Source of the DNA: JAZNGX01 sp045576675 | GTDB taxonomy: Bacteria; Bacillota; Clostridia; Monoglobales; Firm-18 | Assembly: GCA_045576675.1 (NCBI GenBank) | Contig: JAZNGX010000002.1 | Span: 5,944-69,943, forward strand | Length of the DNA stretch: 64,000 bases | Direction: 5' to 3' | Part shown: positions 28,801 to 39,090 of the stretch, piece after piece | Layout of the letters: each line of letters begins with the position of its first letter | Numbering within the stretch: the stretch's first letter is position 1 | Program-made: the position numbers and the translations under genes | Notes under the pieces: generated by a model | Database searches by the model: none | What the model was told of the DNA's origin: nothing | What the model saw: only the letters and a program-made list of their open reading frames with translations

Positions 28801-29400
28801 AATGTTGATTCAATCGAAGAATATAAGGCTGTTAAAGAAAGATACGACTTTTTAACTGCCCAGCGTGAAGATTTGCTTAAAGCACAAAGTGACCTTGAAT
28901 CTGTTATTTCTGAAATGCTTGAAATAATGAGAATTCAGTTTGCTGATAAATTCAAGGAAATAAGCGGTCATTTTTCACAAATATTTGTTGAGTTGTTCGG
29001 TGGTGGTAAGGGTGCAATAAAGCTTACCGACCCGTCAAATGTGCTTGAAAGCGGTATTGACATTGAGGTTAACCCGCCCGGCAAGGCAATTAAGAGCATA
29101 ATGCAGCTGTCAGGTGGTGAGCAGGCAATGGTATCAATTGCGTTGCTGTTCTCAATATTGAAGGTAAGACCTGCTCCGTTTTGTATTCTTGACGAAATTG
29201 AAGCGGCACTTGACGATGTTAATGTTTACCGTTTCGCAGATTTTTTAAATAAAAACATAGGCAAGACACAATATATAGTTGTAACTCACAGAAGAGGTAC
29301 GATGGAATCGGCAAATATTTTGTATGGCGTAACAATGCAGGAAAAGGGTGTTACAAAGATGCTTGCACTTAATATTGACGATGTTGTGGATGCTATTTAG
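25837..29400 (+). CDS. smc: chromosome segregation protein SMC
   Basis: A 1187-residue condensin ATPase. Walker A GPNGSGKSN is at 31-39; long coiled coils occupy about 170-500 and 690-1010; the hinge lies at about 515-680 (GAVLYGTVAQLV, TALGGAAQNIV, GSMSGGSRQQSGG); the signature LSGGEQ is near 1091 and Walker B CILDEIEAALDD near 1114. It compacts and segregates chromosomes with ScpAB. GGAGGTGA precedes the ATG. Complete length. Confidence 0.97.
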   Translation: MRLKSIEMTGFKSFADRTFVEFGNGITAIVGPNGSGKSNISDAVRWVMGEQSAKSLRSGNMQDVIFSGTQKRKPLGFAEVTLIVDNSDRALKIDFDEVAVTRRVFRSGESEYFINKTAVRMKDVHELFMDTGVGRDGYSIISQGKIAEILSNKPEERRQMFEEASGITKYRYRKEEAQRKLGRTTENIVRLNDIITELENQVGPLKNQSEKAKKYLTLRDELRVLDVNVSLYNIEKHKKTLAEINGIYDNLLSQIEEVNVQAEKIEKDTAEVFENIGIQDEALNQKREELDKINGVRAEYQSDIAILNNRIENNIDGIKRIENEIEELKLKAKELEADITGRGSSDALYDSYNSVQAEIKDVEQELAEKDNKIDLQTSQLESANSELIEKMNEASELKYRITGNASLKNSLSERAVAIERELNDRMADFNKLNDNLKKAEANLNEKQAEYANHNVRLNNDRAKLDSEKDELELLQKQLIADRNTIAQQKSRLKLLLDLENSFDNYSRSVKSVMNAYNKKELKGAVLYGTVAQLVNVSPKYSVAVETALGGAAQNIVAATEQDAKVAIAYLKNTKQGRATFLPVSVCKGDIMDDKALANETGYIGIGARLVDCEDKYKGIVNQLLGRIVVVDNIDNAIKIANKNNHRYRIVTLEGELLAPGGSMSGGSRQQSGGIFSRANELADLQKIIPQNESKLLEAEKKFKEKSDIIEVLSKAVVKSQEEQKELSEHLLSLRMEVKHCAEFAENVNAAKNAIEAEKKQLEMQLADIAELDENGNGQIAKLNEEIENYKVVANAHKENLAILENEREKISANLLELKMKLGEIKKDIERFNEIEQLSNARKTENELAIERKYENISEIKDNIEGLKDDVEFKNKQIVDLDNDILKLREDIDNSEAQRRKLQESIKEMQDELKKVHESQMTLQQEQSRLDNKKAKSETELENIVNRLWEEYELSLIAAEQVKTEMESVTEATKQISSLKNQIKALGNINVDSIEEYKAVKERYDFLTAQREDLLKAQSDLESVISEMLEIMRIQFADKFKEISGHFSQIFVELFGGGKGAIKLTDPSNVLESGIDIEVNPPGKAIKSIMQLSGGEQAMVSIALLFSILKVRPAPFCILDEIEAALDDVNVYRFADFLNKNIGKTQYIVVTHRRGTMESANILYGVTMQEKGVTKMLALNIDDVVDAI

Positions 29401-29413
29401 AAAGGAATAAACA

Positions 29414-30331
29414 ATGGGATTTTTTGATAAAATTAAAAGCGGACTTGCAAAAACCCGTGATCAGTTTGCTGAAAGAACAAATGATATTGTGAAAATATTC
29501 AAAAAAATTGATGATGCAGTTTTTGAAGAGCTTGAAGAGCTGCTTATAATGTCTGATGTAGGCTTTGATACTTCAGGAGAAATTATTGAGCGTTTAAGAC
29601 AAAAGGCTCACGAGGATAAAATTAAGGATGCAAGCGAGCTTTTGCCTGCTTTAAAAGAAATTATAAGCGACATTATGACAGATGGTGATGAAGCACTTGA
29701 ACTTAAAACAACTCCGTCTGTAATACTTGTTATAGGTGTTAACGGTGTTGGAAAAACAACATCAATAGCAAAAATGGCATCATATTATAAAAGTCAGGGA
29801 AAGAATGTTATCCTTGCCGCCGCAGATACGTTCAGGGCTGCTGCTATTGAACAGCTTGAGGTGTGGGCAGACAGAGTCGGGGTTGACCTTATTAAACAAA
29901 AAGAAGGCAGTGACCCTGCATCTGTTGTTTACGATGCAATCGCTGCAACAAAAGCACGCAACAAGGATATATTGATTTGTGATACTGCAGGCAGACTACA
30001 CAATAAGAAAAACCTTATGGATGAGCTTGCAAAAATCAATAAAATTATTGACAGAGAGCTTCCTGATGCACAGAAGGAATGTATGCTTGTTCTTGATGCA
30101 ACAACAGGTCAGAATGCATTAAGTCAGGCAAAGAGCTTTGCTGAAGCTGCTGAAATAACAGGTATAGTTTTAACAAAGCTTGACGGAACTGCAAAGGGTG
30201 GCATCGTAATTGCAATCAAGCAGGAGCAGGATATCCCTGTAAGATTCATTGGTGTGGGCGAAGGTGTTGACGACCTTCAGCCGTTTGTTGCACAGGATTT
30301 TGTTGATGCAATGTTTGATACGGAGGAATAA
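29414..30331 (+). CDS. ftsY: signal recognition particle receptor FtsY
   Basis: A 305-residue SRP GTPase with a short N-terminal region, an N domain, and a G domain. GVNGVGKTTSIAK (108 on), AADTFRAAA, DTAGR and TKLDGTAKGG are the GTPase motifs. It docks ribosome-SRP complexes at the membrane. It follows smc by 13 bases, the usual Firmicutes order. Confidence 0.97.
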   Translation: MGFFDKIKSGLAKTRDQFAERTNDIVKIFKKIDDAVFEELEELLIMSDVGFDTSGEIIERLRQKAHEDKIKDASELLPALKEIISDIMTDGDEALELKTTPSVILVIGVNGVGKTTSIAKMASYYKSQGKNVILAAADTFRAAAIEQLEVWADRVGVDLIKQKEGSDPASVVYDAIAATKARNKDILICDTAGRLHNKKNLMDELAKINKIIDRELPDAQKECMLVLDATTGQNALSQAKSFAEAAEITGIVLTKLDGTAKGGIVIAIKQEQDIPVRFIGVGEGVDDLQPFVAQDFVDAMFDTEE

Positions 30332-30334
30332 ATA

Positions 30335-33013
30335 TTGAATAGTAAAGCAATAGCAAAAACTATAATAACAATTATTGTTATTCTTGCATTGTTATGCACT
30401 GGTATTTTTGCACTTATGTACTCTGAATATCTTGAACTACTTGAAATCGGAGAAAACTTTATCAAGGTTTTCACAACTAACGTAAGTGTGCATCTTATTA
30501 CCTTTGCAGTAACACTGCTTGTTTGCTTTGTCATTATTTATTCTAACTTTATTTTTGTACGTTCAAATGCAATGTACATTGACACAACGGTTACTATGTT
30601 TGGGAAAATTCCTGTTATACTCATATTCAGTATAGTTTTTTCCTTTGCAGGTGCGTATGTTTCAAGTGAAAAAATATCCTCTGCATTTTTGCCTTTTATT
30701 AACAGTGAATGGTTTAATCTTGGGGACCCGATTTTCCATCAGGATGTTGGCTACTATGTTTTCCAAAGACCGTTTTATATTACTGTAATAAACTGTTTAA
30801 CAATGCTTACAGGCTTTTTAATTGCAGTTAACTGCATATCATATTTTTTGATATATGCCGGTCACGACGTGCATAATATAAAGAACATAATCAAAGAAAA
30901 GGGTATTGTAACGCATATTATAGTAAGTATTGTACTGTTCTTTTTATCAAAGGTACTTTCGTATCAGTTTACTGCTGATTCCATCATTTTCAAGCAGCAC
31001 GACGGCCTTACAGGTGCGAATTATATTGACATAAACGTGTGGCTTAAATTTTATAGAATTGCACCTGTTATTTTGCTTTTGTCAGTTGTGATTACAATTT
31101 ATTTTGTTTTACGTTCAAAGATTAATCTGGCGGTGCTTACAGTTTGTATATATCCTGTGGCATTTATTTTAGTTTCAATTATGGGCGGTATCGTTGATAC
31201 TGTTGTTGTAAGACCAAATGAACTCGCAGTTTCGTCTGAGTATATACAAAATAATATTAATTTTACACGGGCGGCATATCAGCTTGATGATGTGGCATAC
31301 AGCTCGTTTACAATTAAAAACAATCTTACTGCGGATAAGATTTTAAAAAACACTGATACAGTTAATAATATAAAGCTTAATGATTATAACCATACCTTAG
31401 GTTATCTTAATGAATTGCACAGTGAAGGTGATTTTTATACCTTTACAGATGCAAACACTTCAATTTATGACATTAATGGTCACCCGACAGTGGTATCGGT
31501 GGCAGCAAGAGAAATTGACCATTCAAAAATTAATGGCGGAACCCAGGGGTATGCTGATACAGTTTACAAATATACCCATGGTATCGGTGCTGTTATGTGC
31601 ACTGACAACACAGTAACTTCTATGGGCTTGCCACAGCCTGTTATAAAGGATATTCCGTCACGTTCAAACAACGGAGCGCCTGCAATAACAGAGCCAAGAA
31701 TTTATTATGGTATGTTAAACAACGATTATTGTGTTGTTAATACAAAGGATAAAGAATATGACGAGATAGAAAAAGAGGGCTATGATTATAACGGAAACGG
31801 CGGAATTCTTCTTAATATGCCTGCTCGTTTTATATATTCAATCAAGCTTGGTGATTCAAGATTGTTGCTTTCTGATAAGCTTAAAACTTCAAGCAAGCTT
31901 CTTATAAACAGAAATGTGCTTGAACGTGTTGAAGCTGCGGCACCGTTCTTTACTTATGACAAAGACCCTTATATGATAGTAGATAAGGGAGGTAGGTTAA
32001 AATGGGTTGTTGATGTTTATACAACATCAGAATGGTTCCCGTATTCTCAATATACAGGAACATATAACTATATAAGAAATTCTGCCAAGGCAGTTGTTGA
32101 TGCATACGGCGGAACTGTTGAGTTTTACATTACAGACAGAACTGACCCGATTATTAAATGCTACCAGAAAATTTATCCGACATTGTTTGAACAGGAACCA
32201 TTTCCTGCGGATTTGATTTCTCACACAAAATACCCTATGGCTCTTTTTAAGATTCGTGCAAATATGTATAAGGCATATCACGTTACCAATGCCGAGAGCT
32301 TTTATAAAAAATCAGATGTATGGAGCTTTGCAAAAGAGCGTTACGGAGCACAACAGCTTATTGATGTTGAACCATCGTATTCATATATCGACCTTGATGG
32401 TAACGGAAATAAGTTTATGCTGACTGCACCATATACCCTTGCAAATAAAGACGGAATTAACGGATGGTTAACTGTTGATTGCAGTTTTGGGGCAAATGGA
32501 AAAACTACATTTGTAGATTTCAGCAACAATATGAATTCTTACGGAACCTTGCAGATAGAAGACCGTATTGATGCTGATGTTAACGTTACGCAAAAGCTTA
32601 GTATGATTAATCTTGATAAGGGGAATATACTAAGAGGCAATATGGTAGTTGTGCCAATAGACAACAATATTTTATATATTGAACCGATATATATTTCGGC
32701 TGAGGGCAAAAACAAAGGCTATGCCCGTCTTGAGTATATCGTTGCTGTGTATAATGACAAAATTGTGTGTGAAGGCTCATTGTCTGAATGCTTTAAAGCG
32801 CTTTTTGGCATCAACAAAAACCTTTCATCTGTTGTTGACCAGACGTTTGGAGACATCATTTACGATGTTATCGGAAGCTTTGATAGTGTTAAAAAATATT
32901 CTGAAGAAAATGACTGGGAAAACTACGGAAAGGCAATGGCAGAGCTTGAATATAATATCGGCAATTTAAGGTCTGCAGCAGAAAATGAAATTAATATAAA
33001 AACAAATAATTAA
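30335..33013 (+). CDS. UPF0182 family large membrane protein
   Basis: An 892-residue protein of the UPF0182 (COG1615) family. The first about 300 residues hold some seven hydrophobic segments, and the rest is a large, probably extracytoplasmic domain (VVRPNELAVSSEYIQNNI, ITDRTDPIIKCYQKIYPTLF). No function is established for the family. The TTG at 30335 is the start, 7 bases after GGAGGA. It closes the acpP-rnc-smc-ftsY run and is followed by a hairpin. Confidence 0.87.
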   Translation: MNSKAIAKTIITIIVILALLCTGIFALMYSEYLELLEIGENFIKVFTTNVSVHLITFAVTLLVCFVIIYSNFIFVRSNAMYIDTTVTMFGKIPVILIFSIVFSFAGAYVSSEKISSAFLPFINSEWFNLGDPIFHQDVGYYVFQRPFYITVINCLTMLTGFLIAVNCISYFLIYAGHDVHNIKNIIKEKGIVTHIIVSIVLFFLSKVLSYQFTADSIIFKQHDGLTGANYIDINVWLKFYRIAPVILLLSVVITIYFVLRSKINLAVLTVCIYPVAFILVSIMGGIVDTVVVRPNELAVSSEYIQNNINFTRAAYQLDDVAYSSFTIKNNLTADKILKNTDTVNNIKLNDYNHTLGYLNELHSEGDFYTFTDANTSIYDINGHPTVVSVAAREIDHSKINGGTQGYADTVYKYTHGIGAVMCTDNTVTSMGLPQPVIKDIPSRSNNGAPAITEPRIYYGMLNNDYCVVNTKDKEYDEIEKEGYDYNGNGGILLNMPARFIYSIKLGDSRLLLSDKLKTSSKLLINRNVLERVEAAAPFFTYDKDPYMIVDKGGRLKWVVDVYTTSEWFPYSQYTGTYNYIRNSAKAVVDAYGGTVEFYITDRTDPIIKCYQKIYPTLFEQEPFPADLISHTKYPMALFKIRANMYKAYHVTNAESFYKKSDVWSFAKERYGAQQLIDVEPSYSYIDLDGNGNKFMLTAPYTLANKDGINGWLTVDCSFGANGKTTFVDFSNNMNSYGTLQIEDRIDADVNVTQKLSMINLDKGNILRGNMVVVPIDNNILYIEPIYISAEGKNKGYARLEYIVAVYNDKIVCEGSLSECFKALFGINKNLSSVVDQTFGDIIYDVIGSFDSVKKYSEENDWENYGKAMAELEYNIGNLRSAAENEINIKTNN

Positions 33014-33016
33014 ATT

Positions 33017-33045
33017 TTGACAAAGCCACTCTATTGTGATACAAT
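33017..33045 (+). promoter_or_regulatory. promoter of the priA-thiN operon
   Basis: TTGACA (33017-33022) and TACAAT (33040-33045) are separated by 17 bases. The predicted start point is near 33052, at the GGGTGG that would act as the priA ribosome binding site, so the leader is about 10 bases. A second TATAAT at 33045-33050 is 22 bases from the -35 and too far. Confidence 0.72.
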
Positions 33046-33063
33046 ATAATAGGGTGGTTTTTT
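33022..33063 (+). terminator. intrinsic terminator hairpin overlapping the priA start
   Basis: The arms at 33022-33035 and 33048-33061 form 14 pairs, two of them G-U, around a 12-base loop, and the run of six Ts (33058-33063) includes the first two bases of the priA TTG start codon. The 3' arm contains the GGGTGG ribosome binding site. It would stop readthrough from the UPF0182 gene. Confidence 0.75.
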
Positions 33064-35467
33064 GCGTTTTGTTAATGTTGTAATATCCAACAATTCAAAA
33101 GAGCTTGACAGACAGTTTTGTTACAGCGTTCCCGATGATATATATGTTGAAGCGGGAATGCGTGTGCTTGTGCCTTTTGGCGGAGGTAACAAGACTGTTG
33201 AGGCTGTCGTTTTGGAGGTTGCAACTGTTGCTGACGTATTAAAGATCAAGAGTATAATAAAGGTTATTGATAAAAAACCACTTTGTACAAAACAACAGCT
33301 TGAGCTTGCATTGTGGATACGTGAGAATTATCTTTGTACATACAATCAGGCTGTAAGGTGCGTTATTCCATCCGGCATACGTGTTAAAACAAAACAGCTT
33401 GCAATTATGTATGATACCGATATTGATATCGACGGTGTTTGCAAAAAGTCAAAGAATAAAAGAGAAATACTTGAAATAATAATAAATAACGGAGGCACTT
33501 ATGATTGTGACAAGCTGCCTCATAAAAGCTTATTAAAACAGCTTTGTGATGATAATATCTTGTATATAGAAGAGTCAGTTGATGATAAGTTGCCTCAGAT
33601 AAGCGTAAAAATGGTAAGCCTTGTTGCTTCTAATAATGAGGTGCTTGATATACTGCCGCAAATTAGCAAAAGGGCACCAAAGCAGGCAAAGCTTCTGGAG
33701 GTTCTGATGCAAACAGGTGATATTCCGCTTGCTGATCTTACTCATCTTACGCAGACAACATCAGCAGCCGCAAATTCGCTTGAAAAAAAAGGAATTGTTC
33801 GTTTTTATAACAAAACAGTGCTTCGTAACAGCTATAATGCTTCAAAATATAAGAAAACAGAGCCTATGACACCTACTCCTGAACAACAGAATGTTCTTGA
33901 TGCATTAAAGAGAAAATGGGATAATGGTGATATGCGTCCGTCACTTATCCGTGGTGTTACAGGCAGTGGTAAAACAGAGGTCTTTCTGCAGATTATCAGT
34001 CACGTATTAAAGCAAAACAGACAGGCTATTGTACTTGTTCCTGAAATTTCACTTACGCCACAAACTGTGGAACGCTTTGTTGGCAGGTTTGGCTCTGAAA
34101 TCAGTGTTTTGCACAGCGGACTGTCTAATGGAGAGAGATATGACGAGTGGCAAAAAATCCTTGATGGAAAAGTGTCTGTTGTTGTAGGTGCACGTTCAGC
34201 AGTTTTTGCACCATTTGACAGGCTGGGCATAATTATCATTGATGAGGAACACGAAAATACTTACAAATCTGAAACTGCACCTTATTACAGTGCGATAGAT
34301 ATAGCACTTCAGAGAGGGAAGACCGAAGGTGCTGCCGTAATACTTGGCTCGGCAACACCGTCTGTAAACAGCTATAAGAACGCTTGTGACGGTGTGTATG
34401 ATTTATATGAAATGGAAAACAGGCATAACAATGCAAGTATGCCGCACACTGAAATTATTGATATGTGCAATGAGTTAAAGAGTGGAAATAAAAGTGTTTT
34501 CAGCAACAAGCTCAAGGCAGAAATTCAAAGAAATATAGAAAATGGTGAGCAGACGATTTTGTTTTTGAACAGACGAGGCTTTAATAGCTTTATAACGTGC
34601 CGTAGCTGCGGAACACCTGTGGTTTGTAAAAACTGCAGTGTTACAATGACTTACCACAGAAATATTGATAAACTGCAGTGCCATTATTGCGGATATGAAA
34701 CAGGAAGCATTACCATCTGCCCTGAATGTGGCAGCAATAAAATCCGTTATATGGGTACCGGAACAGAAAAGGTTGAAGAAGAAATACGCAAGCTTTTTGG
34801 TGAAAATACTTATCTCAGAATGGATGCTGATACAACAACAGGTAAAAATTCTCACGAGGCAATATTAAAAAGATTTAATAAAGATAATGTGCCGATACTG
34901 CTTGGAACGCAGATGGTTACAAAAGGTCTTGATTTTAAAAATGTTACGCTTGTTGGCGTTCTTGCAGCTGACCTTACACTCAACGTGGACGACTTTCGTG
35001 CAGCAGAACGCACATTCAGTCAGCTCACACAGGTTTGCGGCAGAGCAGGCAGAGGCGAAAAGAAGGGTAGGGCATATATACAAACATATCAGCCTGAGCA
35101 TTATGCTGTAAGCTTTGCGGCACAGCATAATTACAAGGATTTTTATGAAAATGAAATTGCAATAAGAAAACAGTTTGATAATCCGCCGTTTTGTGATATA
35201 ATACTTATAATGATGACAGGTGAGGTTGAAAGCGAAATAAAGATTGAGCTTATGAAAATAGCAGAATATTTAAAATCCAAAAATCTTTTTGTGCTTGGGC
35301 CTACATCTGCACCATATAACAAAATTAAAAATAAATACAGATGGCGAATCATACTTAAAACTACCAGAACAAAGGAGCTTTTGCCACTTCTTAATAAATT
35401 GATTATAAGATATGCAAAGGACAAAAATAATATTTCTATAGATATTAATCCCAATTCGATGAACTGA
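33062..35467 (+). CDS. priA: primosomal protein N' (replication restart helicase PriA)
   Basis: An 801-residue superfamily 2 helicase that reloads the replisome at stalled forks. The N-terminal DNA-binding region begins [21 protein letters not shown]; Walker [10 protein letters not shown] is near 299, DEEH near 393, and the zinc cysteines CRSCG, CKNC, CHYCG and CPECG lie at about 515-560. The start is TTG 33062; homologues begin at this point and no ATG is near. It heads a 14-gene co-directional run. Confidence 0.95.
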   Translation: MRFVNVVISNNSKELDRQFCYSVPDDIYVEAGMRVLVPFGGGNKTVEAVVLEVATVADVLKIKSIIKVIDKKPLCTKQQLELALWIRENYLCTYNQAVRCVIPSGIRVKTKQLAIMYDTDIDIDGVCKKSKNKREILEIIINNGGTYDCDKLPHKSLLKQLCDDNILYIEESVDDKLPQISVKMVSLVASNNEVLDILPQISKRAPKQAKLLEVLMQTGDIPLADLTHLTQTTSAAANSLEKKGIVRFYNKTVLRNSYNASKYKKTEPMTPTPEQQNVLDALKRKWDNGDMRPSLIRGVTGSGKTEVFLQIISHVLKQNRQAIVLVPEISLTPQTVERFVGRFGSEISVLHSGLSNGERYDEWQKILDGKVSVVVGARSAVFAPFDRLGIIIIDEEHENTYKSETAPYYSAIDIALQRGKTEGAAVILGSATPSVNSYKNACDGVYDLYEMENRHNNASMPHTEIIDMCNELKSGNKSVFSNKLKAEIQRNIENGEQTILFLNRRGFNSFITCRSCGTPVVCKNCSVTMTYHRNIDKLQCHYCGYETGSITICPECGSNKIRYMGTGTEKVEEEIRKLFGENTYLRMDADTTTGKNSHEAILKRFNKDNVPILLGTQMVTKGLDFKNVTLVGVLAADLTLNVDDFRAAERTFSQLTQVCGRAGRGEKKGRAYIQTYQPEHYAVSFAAQHNYKDFYENEIAIRKQFDNPPFCDIILIMMTGEVESEIKIELMKIAEYLKSKNLFVLGPTSAPYNKIKNKYRWRIILKTTRTKELLPLLNKLIIRYAKDKNNISIDINPNSMN

Positions 35468-35481
35468 AAGGAATGGTACAA

Positions 35482-35949
35482 TTGGCACTACGAAAAATAC
35501 TTACGTTTGGTGATGAGCAGTTAAACAAAAAATGCCGCACTGTTGAAAAAATTGATGACAGAATACTAAGCCTGCTTGATGATATGGCAGAAACCTTATA
35601 CGAGTCAGGCGGTGTCGGACTTGCTGCCCCGCAGATAGGCATACTTAAAAGAATATGTGTAATAGATATTGGTGAAGGTCTTATCGAGCTTATTAATCCC
35701 GAAATAATTAAAACCTCGGGTAAAATCAATGATGTTGAAGGTTGTCTTAGCCTTCCGGGTAAGTGGGGATATGTTGAACGTCCTGAAAAGGTTACTGTTC
35801 GTGCAACAAACAGAAATGGTGAAATATATGAAATGACGGGCGAGGGCTTGCTTGCACGTGCCTTCTGCCACGAAATTGACCATCTTGATGGCGTTTTGTT
35901 TGTAACTCACGTTACTGAATTTGTTGATATTGAGAGGAATGAAGAATGA
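35482..35949 (+). CDS. def: peptide deformylase
   Basis: A 155-residue metalloenzyme removing the N-formyl group from new proteins. The three motifs [17 protein letters not shown] and HEIDHLDG carry the metal-binding Cys and two His and the catalytic Glu. TTG 35482 (giving [12 protein letters not shown], the typical start) is preferred because AAAGGA ends 9 bases upstream; ATG 35473 lies directly on that site. It overlaps fmt by four bases. Confidence 0.95.
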   Translation: MALRKILTFGDEQLNKKCRTVEKIDDRILSLLDDMAETLYESGGVGLAAPQIGILKRICVIDIGEGLIELINPEIIKTSGKINDVEGCLSLPGKWGYVERPEKVTVRATNRNGEIYEMTGEGLLARAFCHEIDHLDGVLFVTHVTEFVDIERNEE

Positions 35950-36857
35950 GAGTAGTTTTTATGGGAACGCCTGATATTGCCGTTTCGTTCTTTAAAGCAC
36001 TGTGCAGTGAGCATGAGGTTGTATGTGCAGTAACACAGCCGGACAAACCAAGAGGCAGAGGACATAAAATCAGCCGTTGCCCCGTTGCTGCTGCAGCAGA
36101 TGAGCTTGGTATTGATGTAATTCAACCGCTTACATTTAAAGATATGGCGTTTATGCCTGAGCTTGAAAAATATCATCCTGACGTTATAATAGTTGTGGCT
36201 TACGGCAGAATATTACCAAAGTATGTTCTTGAATATCCAAAGTATGGTTGTATAAATGTTCATGCATCCCTGCTTCCTCGTCACAGAGGGGCCTGCCCTA
36301 TAAATAAGGCAATAATGGAGGGTGACAAAGTCAGCGGTGTTACAACAATGCTTATGGCAGAAGGTCTTGACACCGGTGATATGCTGTTAAAGCAGGAAAT
36401 TGAAATAACAGACACTATGACAGCAGGCGAGCTTCACGATACAATATGTGAAAAAAGTCCTGCAGTATTGCTTGAAACTTTGAAAAATATAGATACAATC
36501 GTTCCACAAAAGCAGTGTGAAGAATACGCAACCACAACAGGTATGCTAAACAAAGAAAACACCCGCATAGACTGGAGCAGAAGTGCGAAAGAAATTACCG
36601 ATTTTGTTCGTGGCTTAAATCCTTTTCCGTCGGCACATACAAGCTATATGGATAAGGGAATTAAGGTTTATAAGGTTATTCCGTGCGACAAAAAAGGTAA
36701 TCCCGGAGAGATAATACAAGCTGATAAACAGCTTGTGGTTGCTTGTGGCGACGGTGCTGTTATAATAGACGAGCTTCAGCTTGAATGTAAAAAACGTATG
36801 CGTGCAGAGGATTTGCTTCGCGGATTTAAAATGAATACCAAAGAGGTGTTAAAGTGA
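35946..36857 (+). CDS. fmt: methionyl-tRNA formyltransferase
   Basis: A 303-residue enzyme that formylates initiator Met-tRNA using 10-formyl-[17 protein letters not shown] at the start, [18 protein letters not shown] near 108 (with the catalytic Asn and His region) and [12 protein letters not shown] near 137 are characteristic; the C-terminal beta-barrel is present. It overlaps def (ATGA) and rsmB (GTGA) by four bases each. Confidence 0.96.
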   Translation: MRVVFMGTPDIAVSFFKALCSEHEVVCAVTQPDKPRGRGHKISRCPVAAAADELGIDVIQPLTFKDMAFMPELEKYHPDVIIVVAYGRILPKYVLEYPKYGCINVHASLLPRHRGACPINKAIMEGDKVSGVTTMLMAEGLDTGDMLLKQEIEITDTMTAGELHDTICEKSPAVLLETLKNIDTIVPQKQCEEYATTTGMLNKENTRIDWSRSAKEITDFVRGLNPFPSAHTSYMDKGIKVYKVIPCDKKGNPGEIIQADKQLVVACGDGAVIIDELQLECKKRMRAEDLLRGFKMNTKEVLK

Positions 36858-38104
36858 CAGGCAGAGAAGCAGCCTTAAAGGCTCTTTATGATGTTGATAA
36901 AAATGATGCTTATTGTGATAAGGCGTTAAAAAAGATACTTGCGGAGGAGTCCTTGTCACAACAGGAAAAATCGCTTGCAACAGAGCTTGTGTATGGTGTT
37001 ACAGACAAAAAACGCAGACTTGATTATATTATTTCAAGGTATAGCAAGCAAAAGCTGAAAAAAATTTCAGTATGGATAATTAACATTTTAAGAATGGGTA
37101 TCTATCAATTACTGTTTTTGGATAAAATTCCCGAAAGTGCTGCAGTTAATGAAAGCGTTAAGCTTGCAAGGCGTTATGGTCACAGTGCCTCGGCAGGTTT
37201 TGTTAATGGGATTTTGCGAAATGTTGCACGTCAGGGTGATGTTGAATATTCTGATATGAGTATTTTTCATTCTGTTCCTGAATGGTTGGATGCAATGCTT
37301 AAAGAGCAGTACGGTGAAAAAACTGCATATGAAATATATGAAGCATTTTCAAAGCCGTCACCAACCACAATTCGTGTTAATACTTTAAAAACAGATGCGG
37401 ATGAGCTGAAAGCTATACTTAACAAAGATAATATTGAAGTTAAAGCAACACAAGTAAGCAATATGCTTGAAATAAGCGGATTTGGTGACATATCAAAGCT
37501 TAAAGCATATAATGACGGATTGTTCACACCACAGGATATATCTGCATACTGCTCAGCAAATATGCTGGAAGCAAAATCAGGAGAAGTTATAATTGATGTT
37601 TGTGCTGCACCCGGTGGGAAAACAACTCAAATGGCGGAGGACAGCCAGAATAATGCAGATATTATTGCCTTTGATTTATATGAGCATAAAGTGGATATAA
37701 TAAATAACAACTGCAGGCGTCTTGGTATAACCTGTGTTAAGGCTGAAGTGTGGGACAGTTGTGAAGTTAACGAAAAATATATTGGTGTTGCAGACAAGGT
37801 TATGGCAGATGTTCCGTGCAGTGGACTCGGCGTTATAGGTAAGAAATTTGATATTAAGTGGAAAAAATCGCCTGAAGATATTGAAGAAATAATCAAGGTG
37901 CAAAAACGCATATTAAACAATGCGGCAAAGTATTTAAAGCCTGACGGCATACTGGTGTATTCAACCTGTACTATCAATAAAAATGAAAACGAAAATATAA
38001 CAAGAGAGTTTGCAGATAAAAACGGTTTTAATATAATTGATGAAAAACTGATTTTGCCGACAGATGGCGGTGACGGATTTTATATATGCAAGTTGAGGAG
38101 ATAG
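36854..38104 (+). CDS. rsmB: 16S rRNA (cytosine-967) C5-methyltransferase RsmB
   Basis: A 416-residue RNA m5C methyltransferase with an N-terminal NusB-like RNA-binding domain (about 1-140) and a C-terminal SAM domain: VCAAPGGKTTQMAE near 248, the DVPCSGLGV motif with one catalytic Cys and YSTCTI with the other. The start is GTG 36854 overlapping the fmt stop. Confidence 0.95.
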   Translation: MTGREAALKALYDVDKNDAYCDKALKKILAEESLSQQEKSLATELVYGVTDKKRRLDYIISRYSKQKLKKISVWIINILRMGIYQLLFLDKIPESAAVNESVKLARRYGHSASAGFVNGILRNVARQGDVEYSDMSIFHSVPEWLDAMLKEQYGEKTAYEIYEAFSKPSPTTIRVNTLKTDADELKAILNKDNIEVKATQVSNMLEISGFGDISKLKAYNDGLFTPQDISAYCSANMLEAKSGEVIIDVCAAPGGKTTQMAEDSQNNADIIAFDLYEHKVDIINNNCRRLGITCVKAEVWDSCEVNEKYIGVADKVMADVPCSGLGVIGKKFDIKWKKSPEDIEEIIKVQKRILNNAAKYLKPDGILVYSTCTINKNENENITREFADKNGFNIIDEKLILPTDGGDGFYICKLRR

Positions 38105-38108
38105 TTTT

Positions 38109-38288
38109 ATGGATAAAGAATTGATTGATAAAATAAATGCTCTTGCAAGAAAGCAAAGAGCAGAAGGCTTGACTGAAGAAGAAAGGCAACAACAGGCTGA
38201 GTTAAGAAAGCAATATCTTTCGGAGTTCCGTTCAAACTTCAGACAGATTCTTGATAATGTTGAGGTTGTTGACGGTGAGCCACAATGA
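38109..38288 (+). CDS. DUF896 (YnzC-like) small protein
   Basis: A 59-residue protein starting MDKELIDKINALARKQRAEG and continuing LTEEERQQQAELR, with RSNFRQILDNVE near its end. This is the two-helix hairpin of the DUF896/YnzC family of Firmicutes; its molecular role is unknown (the Bacillus member is SOS-associated). It is highly charged with no membrane segment. It begins 4 bases after rsmB, and its stop overlaps the next ATG (ATGA), so it is a real operon member despite its size. Confidence 0.9.
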   Translation: MDKELIDKINALARKQRAEGLTEEERQQQAELRKQYLSEFRSNFRQILDNVEVVDGEPQ

Positions 38289-39076
38289 TAATTGATTTTC
38301 ACACTCACGCATTTCCGGATGCTATTGCCGAAAAAACTATTGGCTTTCTTGCTGAAAAAGCAAGGCTGGAGCCTTTTTGCAACGGCACTGTTGATTGTTT
38401 AAGAAAATCTTCAAAAGAGGCAGGCATAGATTACAGCGTTGTTCTGCCAATAGCAACAAGAAGCGGTCAGGAGGAAACGATAAACAAATTTGCAGCTGAA
38501 ATTAACAATACAGAGCGTATTATTTCTTTTGGTTCAATTCATCCTGATACCGTAAATTATAAAGAAGTGCTTGATAAAATAAAGTCAAGCGGACTTAAAG
38601 GGATAAAGCTTCATCCCGATTATCAGAATTTTTATATTGATGATGAAAAAACTTATCCTATGATTGAATATGCTGCAAAGCTTGGGCTTATAATTGTTTA
38701 TCACGCAGGTCTTGACCTGGGATTTCGCGGACCTATTAAAAACACACCCGTTCGTGCAAGAAAAATGATAAAGGCTGTCGGTTATGATAAATTTGTTATG
38801 GCACATATGGGTGCCCATGCACTTTACGGTGATGTTATGGAATGCCTATGCGGACTTGATGTGTATTTTGATATAAGCTTTACAATGGGGAAAATTGAGG
38901 ATGAAGGCTTTAAAGAAATAATATATTCTCACGGTGCAGACAGAATACTTTTTGGTACAGATAATCCGTGGGGCGGGCAAAAAGAAGATATAAAGTATTT
39001 TGAAAGCTTTGGTTTTCCTGAAACCATTAAGGATAAAATACTTTATAAAAACGCAGTTGAATTATTGCAAATATAA
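38285..39076 (+). CDS. amidohydrolase (TIM-barrel, amidohydrolase-2/TatD-like)
   Basis: A 263-residue metal-dependent hydrolase. IIDFHTHAFPD gives the HxH pair, GIKLHPDYQNF, IVYHAG and MAHMGAHAL supply later histidines, and LFGTDNPWGG supplies the final metal aspartate. The substrate is unknown. Proteins of this type often act on amides, decarboxylate, or hydrolyse lactones. It overlaps the DUF896 gene and is followed by a metallohydrolase, inside a housekeeping operon where it is not usual. Confidence 0.83.
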   Translation: MIIDFHTHAFPDAIAEKTIGFLAEKARLEPFCNGTVDCLRKSSKEAGIDYSVVLPIATRSGQEETINKFAAEINNTERIISFGSIHPDTVNYKEVLDKIKSSGLKGIKLHPDYQNFYIDDEKTYPMIEYAAKLGLIIVYHAGLDLGFRGPIKNTPVRARKMIKAVGYDKFVMAHMGAHALYGDVMECLCGLDVYFDISFTMGKIEDEGFKEIIYSHGADRILFGTDNPWGGQKEDIKYFESFGFPETIKDKILYKNAVELLQI

Positions 39077-39090
39077 TTTGGAGTGGTTTT

